This document shows, piece after piece, positions 15,176 to 23,445 of a stretch of 36,203 bases of DNA. Below the pieces are notes generated by a model. The model was not told the origin of the DNA, made no database searches, and worked only from the letters and a program-made list of their open reading frames with translations. Where the stretch lies: the NCBI GenBank assembly GCA_900319715.1, contig ONPM01000022.1, forward strand, positions 1 to 36,203. Reading direction: 5' to 3'. Both the position numbers and the translations under genes were made by a program. How positions within the stretch are numbered: position 1 is the first letter of the stretch; each line of letters begins with the position of its first letter. The DNA comes from an uncultured Prevotella sp. (GTDB lineage Bacteria; Bacteroidota; Bacteroidia; Bacteroidales; Bacteroidaceae).

Positions 15176-16174
15176 ATGGAATTTGCCAATAAAGAATATC
15201 TGCTGTTGCTCCTGCTGATTGTCCCGTACCTGATCTGGTATGTGATGTACAGGAAGAAGACAGAGCCCACTATGCGGATGAGCGACACCTATGCTTTCCG
15301 TTATGCGCCTCGTAGTTGGAAGGTGACGCTTATGCCACTGTCGATGCTACTCCGCATATTGGCTTTTACGATGACCGTTCTGGTGCTGGCACGTCCACAG
15401 ACACATAATTCGTGGAGTAACAAGTCTATCGAGGGTATCGACATCATGTTGGCGATGGACGTCTCCACTAGTATGCTGGCAGAAGACTTGAAGCCAAACC
15501 GCATCGAGGCTGCCAAGCAGGTGGCTGCAGAGTTCATTGCAGGTCGTCCGAATGATAACATCGGACTCTCCATCTTTGCAGGAGAGGCTTTCACCCAGTG
15601 TCCGATGACTACAGATCATGCATCGCTGCTGAATATGCTGCAGACGGTGCGTACAGATATCGCTGCGCGGGGACTGATAGAGGACGGTACAGCCATCGGC
15701 ATGGGGCTGGCCAATGCCGTATCTCGTCTGAAGGAGTCGAAGGCGAAGAGTAAGGTGGTCATCCTACTCACTGATGGTTCGAACAATCGTGGTGATATCT
15801 CTCCAATGACAGCAGCAGAGATTGCCAGGAGTTTAGGTATCCGTGTCTATACCGTCGGTGTGGGAACGAATAACGTAGCCCCTTATCCGATGCCCGTGGC
15901 TGGGGGTATACAGTATGTGAACATTCCTGTCGAGATTGACACGAAGACACTCTCGGAGATTGCTGCTGCTACGGAAGGTGATTTCTATCGTGCCACCAAT
16001 ACGAAAGAGTTGCGTAATATCTACAAAGAGATCGACCAGTTGGAAAAGAGCAAACTGAATGTGAAGACATTCAGCAAGCGCTATGAGGCCTATCAGCCTT
16101 TTGCCCTTGCAGCCGTACTCGCCTTATTGCTTGAGATCTTGCTTCGTATCACTATCTTCCGTCGCATTCCATAA
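15176..16174 (+). CDS. batA: Aerotolerance protein BatA, VWA domain
   Basis: An inner-membrane VWA protein of the Bacteroides aerotolerance operon. Two N-terminal membrane segments (8-24 and 52-72) precede the VWA domain, with metal-ion-dependent adhesion site DVSTSM (95-100), the Thr-containing loop DGTAIGMGL and LTDGSNNRGD. A third membrane segment lies at the C-terminus (FALAAVLALLLEILLRITIF). The length of 332 aa is typical. In B. fragilis the bat genes support survival after oxygen exposure. The molecular function is not settled. ATG 15176 follows a short nonamer spacer. Confidence 0.94.
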   Translation: MEFANKEYLLLLLLIVPYLIWYVMYRKKTEPTMRMSDTYAFRYAPRSWKVTLMPLSMLLRILAFTMTVLVLARPQTHNSWSNKSIEGIDIMLAMDVSTSMLAEDLKPNRIEAAKQVAAEFIAGRPNDNIGLSIFAGEAFTQCPMTTDHASLLNMLQTVRTDIAARGLIEDGTAIGMGLANAVSRLKESKAKSKVVILLTDGSNNRGDISPMTAAEIARSLGIRVYTVGVGTNNVAPYPMPVAGGIQYVNIPVEIDTKTLSEIAAATEGDFYRATNTKELRNIYKEIDQLEKSKLNVKTFSKRYEAYQPFALAAVLALLLEILLRITIFRRIP

Positions 16175-16212
16175 ATAGTAAATAGAAAATCAGTAAATCG
16201 TAAATATATATA
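16175..16212. repeat. TAAATAG-type heptamer spacer
   Basis: TAAATAG, TAAATAG, then TAAATCG and TAAATAT words fill the spacer between batA and batB, and end just before the GTG start. Confidence 0.7.
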
Positions 16213-16215
16213 GTC

Positions 16216-17949
16216 GTGTTTAGATTTGAAGACCCCATATATCTCTGGCTTCTGGTGCTGATTCCCATCTTAGCACTCGTCAGGTTCATCTCATACAGGA
16301 ACCAGCGCAAACGGCTTCGTAAGTTTGGCGACCCGTCGCTGTTAAAGGAACTGATGCCTGATGTATCGCGTTTCCGTCCTTCTGTAAAGTTCTGGCTTTT
16401 GCTGGGTGCATTGGCTTTGATGATTGTGATGTTGGCCCGTCCGCAGATGGGAACGAAGATTAATCACGAGAAACGTGTGGGCATAGAGACCATCATTGCG
16501 ATGGATATCAGCAACTCTATGCGTGCTGAAGATATCATCCCCAGCCGTCTGGATCGTAGTAAAATGATGATAGAGAATTTGGTGGACCACTTTTCCAATG
16601 ACAAGATAGGCCTGATTGTGTTTGCTGGCGATGCTTTCGTTCAACTCCCTATTACCAGTGACTATGTGTCGGCAAAGATGTTCCTTTCTAGTATCGATCC
16701 ATCCATGATTGCAACACAGGGTACGGATATAGCCAGAGCCATCGAGATGGCTACCCATAGTTTTACTCAGGAGGAAGGTATCGGCAAAGCCATCATTGTC
16801 ATCACCGATGGTGAAGACCACGAGGGTGGGGCACTTCAGGCAGCAGAAGCCGCCAAAGACGCAGGCATGCGTGTCTATGTTCTTGGTGTGGGCTCAGTCA
16901 ATGGTGCGCCTATCCCTATTCCTGGCACAGGTGGATATATGACGGATCGTTCTGGCAATACCGTGATGTCTGCTCTAAATGAGGATATGTGTAAGCAAGT
17001 AGCACAGGCTGGCGGAGGCGCTTATATTCATGTCGAGAATAACAGTGCTGCCCAGCAGCAACTGGATAGTGAACTTGACAAACTGGCCAAGAAAGAGACG
17101 ACCACTACTATCTATAGTGAGTTCGACGAACAGTTTCAGGCAGTGGGTGTTCTTGTTCTCCTCTTTCTGATCATAGAGATCTGTGTTCTAGATCGCCGCA
17201 ACCCGTTACTGAAGAATTTGTCGTTATTCAAGAGAGGTGAGAGAAGAGAGGTTCAGGCCCGTCTGATTCTCTTGGCAGTCATTTCTCTTTCCTCTTGTTT
17301 CTCACCACTCACCTCTATGGCTCAGACCGATCGTCAATATATTCGACAGGGTAACAAACTCTTCCGGAGTGGTGACTATCCCAATGCAGAGGTGTCGTAT
17401 CGTAAGGCTATCGAGAAGAATCCGAGGAATCCTCAGGCAGTGTTCAATCTTGGCAATGCTTTAATGGCTCAGAAGAAAGACTCTGCTGCTGTGGTGCAGT
17501 TCGAGAATGCCTCTAAGTTGGAAACGAATCCGCTGCGTAAGGCTAAGGCCTATCATAATATGGGCGTAGTCTGTCAGTCACATAAGATGTATGGTGAGGC
17601 TATCGAGGCTTATAAGAATGCGCTCCGCCTGAATCCTGAAGACAATGAGACGCGTTATAATCTGGTTTTGTGTAAGCATCAGCAACAGAAACAGCAACAG
17701 AAACAACAGCAGAACCAGCAGGGCAACGACGACAAGAAGCAGGACAATAAAAAAGACCAGCAGAAACAGGATCAGCAGAAGGATAAGCAGGACGACAAGA
17801 AACAGCAGGAACAGCCCAAGCCGCAGATGAGCAAGGAGAATGCTGAGCAACTATTGAATGCCGCAATCCAGAACGAGAAGCAGACACAAGATAAGTTGCA
17901 GAAGGCTCAGCAGCAGCCCCAGCGTCGTAGTATCCAGAACAACTGGTAG
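16216..17949 (+). CDS. batB: BatB-BatC in one reading frame (VWA plus TPR)
   Basis: Residues 1-330 are BatB: two membrane segments, VWA domain with metal site DISNSM (97-102), ITDGEDHEGG and a third membrane segment (VGVLVLLFLIIEICVL). Residues from about 370 onward are BatC: TPR repeats (NKLFRSGDYPNAEVSYRKAI, AYHNMGVVCQSHKMYGEAI) and a Gln/Lys-rich tail. In Bacteroides these are two genes. Here no stop separates them. The joint (about 335-370) encodes KRGERREVQAR and a signal-peptide-like LILLAVISLSSCFSPLTSMA, made from an inverted pair of GAGGTGA-like repeats. An in-frame TTG at 17218 could start a separate BatC of 243 aa. So either a fusion or an internal start is possible. The start is GTG 16216. 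Confidence 0.9.
   Translation: MFRFEDPIYLWLLVLIPILALVRFISYRNQRKRLRKFGDPSLLKELMPDVSRFRPSVKFWLLLGALALMIVMLARPQMGTKINHEKRVGIETIIAMDISNSMRAEDIIPSRLDRSKMMIENLVDHFSNDKIGLIVFAGDAFVQLPITSDYVSAKMFLSSIDPSMIATQGTDIARAIEMATHSFTQEEGIGKAIIVITDGEDHEGGALQAAEAAKDAGMRVYVLGVGSVNGAPIPIPGTGGYMTDRSGNTVMSALNEDMCKQVAQAGGGAYIHVENNSAAQQQLDSELDKLAKKETTTTIYSEFDEQFQAVGVLVLLFLIIEICVLDRRNPLLKNLSLFKRGERREVQARLILLAVISLSSCFSPLTSMAQTDRQYIRQGNKLFRSGDYPNAEVSYRKAIEKNPRNPQAVFNLGNALMAQKKDSAAVVQFENASKLETNPLRKAKAYHNMGVVCQSHKMYGEAIEAYKNALRLNPEDNETRYNLVLCKHQQQKQQQKQQQNQQGNDDKKQDNKKDQQKQDQQKDKQDDKKQQEQPKPQMSKENAEQLLNAAIQNEKQTQDKLQKAQQQPQRRSIQNNW
17231..17316. repeat. Inverted GAGGTGA/TCACCTC repeat at the batB-batC joint
   Basis: AGAGGTGAG at 17233-17241 and CTCACCTCT at 17308-17316 pair perfectly, with further imperfect purine-pyrimidine pairing inside. 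The right arm encodes the SPLTS residues of the BatC signal-like segment. Confidence 0.8.
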
Positions 17950-17996
17950 TTTTTAGTTTGTAGTGTTTATAGTTTATAAGTTTATAGTTTATAGAT
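17950..17996. repeat. TTTATAG heptamer spacer
   Basis: A run of TTTGTAG and TTTATAG words ends in GATGATTACT. The same GATGATTACT follows the TTTACAG array at 6489-6505, so the two tracts look related. Confidence 0.8.
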
Positions 17997-18033
17997 GATT
18001 ACTATACAAGAATGGAAATATCTGAGTTCAGAA

Positions 18034-18120
18034 GTGAGAGGTGATAGTTTACCCCTTGCGATGCGACTTATTGCTTTTATCTGCATATTTCTTACCTCTT
18101 ATCTTTCACCTCTCACCTCT
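18034..18120. repeat. Inverted heptamer repeat at the batD start
   Basis: GTGAGAGGTGA at 18034-18044 is the exact complement of TCACCTCTCAC at 18106-18116. The right arm encodes part of the BatD signal peptide. Confidence 0.85.
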
Positions 18121-20682
18121 ACGTCGCAGACGCTCCAGGGTTCAGCACCTTCCCATGTTGCTGTTGGCGAGCAATTCCGCTTGACTTATACTGTCAACAC
18201 TCAGAATGCCAGCGATTTCCGTGCTGGTGACATTCCTGACGAGTTGGAGGTGCTTATCGGTCCAAACCGTTCTATGCAGTCGAGTTATCAGATGATTAAC
18301 GGACATACAAGTTCGTCATCGTCCATCACTTATACATATATCGTCTGTGCAACGAAGAATGGTAGTTTTACTATCCCACCAGCACACGTTTCTGTCGGTG
18401 GCAAGACAATCGCATCCAACTCTTTGAATATCAAGGTGAGTGGTTCTCCTCAGGCTAGCGCTGGAGGCTCTCCCCGTCATCAACGTCAGGATGAACAAGG
18501 GGAAATCCGTGATGCAGGTAGTCAGATATCAGGTTCTGATCTTTTCATCAAGGTCAGTGCCAACAAGAAACGTGTTTACGAGCAGGAGCCTGTCTTGCTT
18601 ACTTATAAGGTCTATACGCTTGTCGGGTTGACGAGTCTGCGAGGTGATATGCCAGACCTGAAGAGTTTCTATACTCAAGAGGTGAGCCTGCCCACACAGA
18701 AGAGTTTCTCGATAGAGACTTTTAATGGCCGTCCTTATCGGACCACTACGTGGAGCCAATATGTGATGTTTCCTCAGATGACGGGTAAACTTCAAATCCC
18801 CAGCATCACTTTCGAGGGTATCGTTGTGCAGCAGAATCGAAATATCGATCCCTTTGAGGCCTTCTTCAATGGTGGTTCTGGCTATGTGGAGGTCAAGAAG
18901 AAAATCGTAGCACCAGGTATCGACATCCAAGTGGATCCGCTACCAGAACGACCAGCGGGTTTCTCAGGTGGCGTAGGTCATTTCAATGTCTCTGCGTCGC
19001 TGAATAAGACAGAGACAAAGGCAAACGACCCAGTCTCGCTGCGCATCACTGTCAGTGGTACCGGCAACCTGAAACTTGTTAAGCAGCCACAGATAGATTT
19101 GCCTAAAGACTTCGACAAATATGAGCCAAAGATTACTGACAAGACGAAGTTGACTTCGGCAGGTATCGAGGGCTCGATGATCTACGACATTCTTATTGTG
19201 CCTCGACATCAGGGGCATTATGAGTTGCCACCAGTCAGTCTGACCTACTTCGACACAACGGCTAATGTTTATAAGACTGTCACCAGTGAGCCTTTAACGC
19301 TTGATGTAGCGAAAGGTTCAGGGCCTGGTGCGATGAGCGATTACTCAGGACAGCAGGATTTGCAGGAGTTGAGCCGCGACATCCGATATATAAAGACAGG
19401 CGACGTGCGTCAGCGAGGCATGGAAGAATTTTTCTTCGGTTCCGTTTCCTATTGGATGACTCTGGCCATTATGGTGCTCGTGTTCATATCACTATTTGTC
19501 ATCTTCCGCCAACGTGCCATCGAGAATGCTAATATCACCAAGCGCCGTGCGGGCAAGGCTAACAAGGTCGCAACCAAACGACTGAAGAAGGCTTCGAAAC
19601 TGATGGCAGACAATAAACCTGGTGAGTTCTATGACGAGGTGTTGCGTGCGCTTTGGGGCTATGTAGGTGACAAACTTAATATCCCAGTAGAGCAATTGTC
19701 ACACGATAATATCAGTCAGCGCCTTGGTGATCGAGGGGTAGGTGAGGAGACTATCGCTCAGTTTATGGGTGCCCTCGACGAGTGTGAGTTTGAACGTTAT
19801 GCTCCAGGCGATCCGAAAGGAAATATGAATAAGGTATATGAGAAGGCAATGACTGCCATCGAACAGATTGAAGGAACGATGAAAAAAAGTGGTAAGAAGT
19901 CAGAGGTGAGAGGTGAGAGAATATCTCATGCCAGAACCCTTCTTCTCTTTGTGCTCTTTCTTACCTCTTACCTCTCACCTCTCACCTCTTATGCCGTGAC
20001 TAAGGCTGAGGCTGACAGTGCTTATGTCCATGGGCAGTACCAACAGGCTATTCGTGACTACGAAGCCTTGTTAAAACAAGGTGCCAGTGCCGAACTCTAC
20101 TATAATCTTGGCAATGCCTATTATCGTACAGAAAACATCCCAGAGGCCGTCCTTAACTATGAGCGTGCCTTACTGCTCTCACCTGGTGATCGTGACATTC
20201 GTTTCAATCTGCAGATTGCTCGTTCGAAGACCTTCGACAAGATTGTTCCCGAGTCAGAGATGTTCTTTGTCACGTGGTATCGTTCGCTCGTCAGTCTGAT
20301 GAGTGTCGATGGTTGGGCGCGTACTGCTCTCGTAGCCCTCGCGCTCACTATCGTCTTATTGTTGGTCTATCTTTTCTCATACCGAATCTGGCTGCGTAAG
20401 GCTGGCTTCTTCGGCGGCGTGGTGCTGCTTCTGCTTTTTGTGGGAGCCAACATCTTCGCCTGGCAGCAGAAGAAGGATCTGCTTAACCGTAAGGGGGCCA
20501 TCATCTTTGTCCCAGCAGTGACGGTGAAAAGTACCCCAGCCGCTAACGGTACTGATCTGTTTATCCTTCACGAAGGAACGAAGGTCGTTATTACAGATGG
20601 TTCAATGAGAGATTGGAAAGAGATCCGCATCGCTGACGGTAAGGAGGGATGGATTGAGAGTAAACATTTAAGAGTGATATGA
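18061..20682 (+). CDS. batD: BatD-BatE in one reading frame
   Basis: With ATG 18061 the protein has 873 aa; an upstream ATG at 17995 would add 22 residues ahead of the signal peptide. The BatD part has a signal peptide (MRLIAFICIFLTSYLSPLTS), periplasmic Ig-like regions (VAVGEQFRLTYTV, LFIKVSANKKRVYEQEPVLL, VSLRITVSGTGNLKLV) and a membrane segment (YWMTLAIMVLVFISLFVIF). A cytoplasmic domain (EFYDEVLRALWGYVGDKL) follows. The BatE part has TPRs (YYNLGNAYYRTENIPEAVLN), two membrane segments and an SH3-like end (AVTVKSTPAANG to GKEGWIESKHL). Between them lies MKKSGKKSEVRGERI plus LLLFVLFLTSYLSPLTSYA, a full signal peptide. An in-frame ATG at 19879, preceded by AAGGA, would start a normal 267-aa BatE. 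Readthrough fusion and internal initiation are both possible. Confidence 0.9.
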   Translation: MRLIAFICIFLTSYLSPLTSTSQTLQGSAPSHVAVGEQFRLTYTVNTQNASDFRAGDIPDELEVLIGPNRSMQSSYQMINGHTSSSSSITYTYIVCATKNGSFTIPPAHVSVGGKTIASNSLNIKVSGSPQASAGGSPRHQRQDEQGEIRDAGSQISGSDLFIKVSANKKRVYEQEPVLLTYKVYTLVGLTSLRGDMPDLKSFYTQEVSLPTQKSFSIETFNGRPYRTTTWSQYVMFPQMTGKLQIPSITFEGIVVQQNRNIDPFEAFFNGGSGYVEVKKKIVAPGIDIQVDPLPERPAGFSGGVGHFNVSASLNKTETKANDPVSLRITVSGTGNLKLVKQPQIDLPKDFDKYEPKITDKTKLTSAGIEGSMIYDILIVPRHQGHYELPPVSLTYFDTTANVYKTVTSEPLTLDVAKGSGPGAMSDYSGQQDLQELSRDIRYIKTGDVRQRGMEEFFFGSVSYWMTLAIMVLVFISLFVIFRQRAIENANITKRRAGKANKVATKRLKKASKLMADNKPGEFYDEVLRALWGYVGDKLNIPVEQLSHDNISQRLGDRGVGEETIAQFMGALDECEFERYAPGDPKGNMNKVYEKAMTAIEQIEGTMKKSGKKSEVRGERISHARTLLLFVLFLTSYLSPLTSYAVTKAEADSAYVHGQYQQAIRDYEALLKQGASAELYYNLGNAYYRTENIPEAVLNYERALLLSPGDRDIRFNLQIARSKTFDKIVPESEMFFVTWYRSLVSLMSVDGWARTALVALALTIVLLLVYLFSYRIWLRKAGFFGGVVLLLLFVGANIFAWQQKKDLLNRKGAIIFVPAVTVKSTPAANGTDLFILHEGTKVVITDGSMRDWKEIRIADGKEGWIESKHLRVI
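19902..19989. repeat. 18-bp perfect inverted repeat at the batD-batE joint
   Basis: The left arm 19902-19919, built of GAGGTGA heptamers, is the exact reverse complement of 19972-19989. The 52-nt centre encodes the hydrophobic part of the BatE signal peptide. Confidence 0.95.
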
Positions 20683-21407
20683 CGATGCTGACAGATTTAC
20701 TTTTAACGGCCGAAAGTTTCGGGGGAGACCTCATCGCTCTTGATAAAGAATGTCTGCTTGTTGTCAATGGCAGTGATTCGCTTTATCTGGATCGTGTGGC
20801 CCATGTACTCACGACTGCCCTCACTTGGCTACCGCTCTATCTCAGTTTGTTTTATGTCGTACTCCACAATAATGAGAATTTCCGCAAGGTGCTTTGTGTG
20901 TTGGCTGGGGCCGGCCTCTGTGTCTTATTGGCTGGCTCTATAGATGATTTGATTGTTAAGCCGACAGTAGCGCGATGGAGACCTACGCATGATCCTGAGA
21001 TTGGACTGTTGGTTGATACTGTTGATGGCTATCGAGGAGGAAGTTACGGCTTTTTTTCTGCCCATGCGTCCAACACTTTCAGTATTGCCATCTTCTTCTG
21101 TTGGCTCATTCGTAGCCGTCTGCTCTCCATAGCCCTCGTCATCTGGTCGTTCACCAACTGTTGGACACGTCTGTATCTGGGCGTCCACTTCCCTGGTGAC
21201 ATCCTCGTGGGACTGACCTGGGGTCTTATTGTCGGCACCAGTGTCTATTACTTTTTTTATCGTGTTACACGAAAGATGGCGGCCTCGCGTCATTTTATCT
21301 CAACCAAGTACACATCGACGGGATATGAACGATCTGACTGCGACATCCCTGTGGCAGTATTAGTATTCACCCTGCTCTATGCCCTTATCAAATCTTGTAT
21401 TCTATGA
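20679..21407 (+). CDS. PAP2-family membrane phosphatase
   Basis: A 242-residue integral membrane phosphatase of the PAP2 family, which includes undecaprenyl-pyrophosphate and lipid phosphate phosphatases. All three active-site motifs are visible: KPTVARWRP (KxxxxxxRP), GFFSAHASN (PSGH equivalent with catalytic His) and TRLYLGVHFPGD (SRxxxxxHxxxD, Thr replacing Ser). Hydrophobic segments flank them. The start overlaps the batDE stop (ATGA) and its stop overlaps the queA start (ATGA), so it is translationally coupled on both sides. The substrate is not known. A role in recycling the cell-wall lipid carrier is plausible. Confidence 0.92.
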   Translation: MTMLTDLLLTAESFGGDLIALDKECLLVVNGSDSLYLDRVAHVLTTALTWLPLYLSLFYVVLHNNENFRKVLCVLAGAGLCVLLAGSIDDLIVKPTVARWRPTHDPEIGLLVDTVDGYRGGSYGFFSAHASNTFSIAIFFCWLIRSRLLSIALVIWSFTNCWTRLYLGVHFPGDILVGLTWGLIVGTSVYYFFYRVTRKMAASRHFISTKYTSTGYERSDCDIPVAVLVFTLLYALIKSCIL

Positions 21408-22645
21408 CTATCGATCCTCGGCATATACACATTAGTGACTATCAGTATGATCTGCCAAACGAGCGTATCGCCAAGTTCCCCGTGGACCGCCGCGATCACT
21501 CTAAACTCCTGATCTATCGCAAGGGTGAGATAGAGGAAAATGTCTTCTATCATCTGCCAGACTATCTGCCGAAAGGGTCACTCATGGTGTTCAACAATAC
21601 GAAGGTTATTCAAGCCCGTATGCACTTCCGCAAGACTGCTGTCACTGGTGAGCATACAGGAGCACTCATCGAGGTATTCCTGCTTGAACCTGCTGAACCT
21701 GCTGATTACGAACAGATGTTCCAGGCTATGGGTCATTGTGCATGGTATTGTCTTGTAGGCAATCTGAAGAAATGGAAAGAAGGTTCATTGACACGTATCA
21801 TAGAAGTCGCAGGGGTTCAGGTAGAAGTGACGGCCACCCGTGGCCCTGTCCATGGCACTAGCCATCGCATCGACTTCTCGTGGAATGGAAATGTACCTTT
21901 TGCCACGATTATTGATACGATGGGTGAACTGCCCATACCTCCCTATCTCAACCGAGAGACGCAAGATAGCGATAAGACCACCTATCAGACAGTCTACTCA
22001 AAGATTAAAGGCAGTGTGGCTGCTCCCACGGCTGGTCTCCATTTCACTCCAGAGGTGTTGGCTGAACTTGATGCACATGGTGTCGATCGTGAGGAACTGA
22101 CACTCCACGTCGGTGCAGGTACGTTTAAACCCGTTAAAAGCGAGGAGATGCAGGGGCATGAGATGCATACCGAATACATTAGTGTGCACCGTAAGACCAT
22201 TGCCAAACTTCTTAGACACGATTGCCAGGCGATTGCTGTCGGTACCACTAGCGTTCGCACCCTTGAGAGCCTTTACTACATGGGAGTGAAGGTAAAGGAA
22301 CAGCCTGACCTCCCAGAAGATCAACTCCATGTCTCGCAGTGGGAGCCTTACCGGGAGTTGTGTCGTAAGGAGTTTTGTAGTAAGGATGCTTTGCAGGCAC
22401 TTGCCGATTGGATGGATGCACATCATCTCGATATTCTCCATGCCAGTACTCAGATTATTATCTGTCCTGGCTATGAGTATAAAATCGTTCGTATGCTTGT
22501 CACGAACTTTCATCAGCCACAGTCTACGCTGTTACTCCTCGTCAGTGCTTTTGTAGGTGGGGATTGGCGGAGGATTTATGACTATGCGCTTGCACATGAT
22601 TTCCGATTCCTCAGTTATGGCGATTCCTCCCTTCTCATCCCGTAA
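21404..22645 (+). CDS. queA: S-adenosylmethionine:tRNA ribosyltransferase-isomerase
   Basis: QueA makes epoxyqueuosine in the wobble position of GUN-anticodon tRNAs by transferring the ribosyl group of SAM. Family segments include YDLPNERIAKFPVDRRDHSKLL near the start, MVFNNTKVIQAR, GAPTAGLH-like VAAPTAGLHFTPEVL, THVGAGTF-like LTLHVGAGTFKPV, and the closing LVTNFHQPQSTLLLLVSAF. The 413 aa are longer than the E. coli enzyme. The extra length lies mainly in mid-protein insertions seen in the Bacteroidetes form. ATG 21404 overlaps the preceding stop codon. A TTG at 21395 is a less likely start. Confidence 0.95.
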   Translation: MTIDPRHIHISDYQYDLPNERIAKFPVDRRDHSKLLIYRKGEIEENVFYHLPDYLPKGSLMVFNNTKVIQARMHFRKTAVTGEHTGALIEVFLLEPAEPADYEQMFQAMGHCAWYCLVGNLKKWKEGSLTRIIEVAGVQVEVTATRGPVHGTSHRIDFSWNGNVPFATIIDTMGELPIPPYLNRETQDSDKTTYQTVYSKIKGSVAAPTAGLHFTPEVLAELDAHGVDREELTLHVGAGTFKPVKSEEMQGHEMHTEYISVHRKTIAKLLRHDCQAIAVGTTSVRTLESLYYMGVKVKEQPDLPEDQLHVSQWEPYRELCRKEFCSKDALQALADWMDAHHLDILHASTQIIICPGYEYKIVRMLVTNFHQPQSTLLLLVSAFVGGDWRRIYDYALAHDFRFLSYGDSSLLIP

Positions 22646-22690
22646 TGGGGTAATATTACAGACAGATACTCGTAAATCAATAAATAAATT

Positions 22691-23398
22691 ATGAATAATA
22701 CTCCAACTCCCCACATCAGTGCTCAGTATGGCGACATCGCTGAGACAGTAATCATGGCGGGTGATCCGCTTCGTGTAAAATTCATGGCAGAGAAGTATCT
22801 CGACAATCCTGTCGAATTCAATCATGTCCGTGGCATGCTCGGCTATACGGGCAGTTACAAGGGCAAACGTGTCAGTGTGATGGGACATGGCATGGGTATG
22901 CCTTCTATCGGTATCTATACATATGAACTTTACAACTTCTATGGTGTAAAGACTATTATTCGCGTGGGGTCGGCAGGATCTATCAACAAGGACCTCCATA
23001 TCGGTGATCTGGCTATTGCCATGGGTGCCTGTACCAATAGTAACTATGCCTCCCAGTATGAATTACCTGGCATCTTTGCGCCAATAGCCGACTTTAGTCT
23101 TGTCAGGTCTGCGGCAGAGGCTTGCGAACATTATGGTTATCAATACAAAGTCGGAAATGTTCTCTCTTCAGATACGTTCTATGGTGAGAATCCCCATAAT
23201 GACAAATGGATCTCGATGGGCGTGTTGGCTGTGGAGATGGAAATAGCCGCACTCTATATGAATGCGGCTCGTTCCGGCAATCGTGCCCTGGGTATTTGCA
23301 CCATCTCTGACCATATCCTCACTGGTGAGGTGACTACCGCTGAGGAGCGTCAGAACAACTTCACCCACATGATGGATGTAGCCTTCTCGTTGATTTAA
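22691..23398 (+). CDS. deoD: Purine nucleoside phosphorylase, DeoD type
   Basis: Splits purine (deoxy)nucleosides with phosphate to base and (deoxy)ribose-1-phosphate in the salvage pathway. The 235-aa length fits the hexameric E. coli-type enzyme. Visible features are [15 protein letters not shown] near the N-terminus, [33 protein letters not shown], the nucleoside-binding VEMEIAALY, and the catalytic Asp region [10 protein letters not shown]. It follows queA by 45 nt. The spacer has short TAAATC/ATAAATA words and no strong promoter box, so it may be cotranscribed. Confidence 0.95.
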   Translation: MNNTPTPHISAQYGDIAETVIMAGDPLRVKFMAEKYLDNPVEFNHVRGMLGYTGSYKGKRVSVMGHGMGMPSIGIYTYELYNFYGVKTIIRVGSAGSINKDLHIGDLAIAMGACTNSNYASQYELPGIFAPIADFSLVRSAAEACEHYGYQYKVGNVLSSDTFYGENPHNDKWISMGVLAVEMEIAALYMNAARSGNRALGICTISDHILTGEVTTAEERQNNFTHMMDVAFSLI

Positions 23399-23445
23399 CG
23401 GGAAGGCCACATCGCCTATTTCGTATTTATTATGATACTTCCCGT
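23398..23445. terminator. Possible shared terminator between deoD and the GH2 gene
   Basis: ACGGGAAG (23398-23405) pairs with CTTCCCGT (23438-23445) between and over the two convergent gene ends. There is no T-tract on either side, so the call is weak. Confidence 0.3.
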
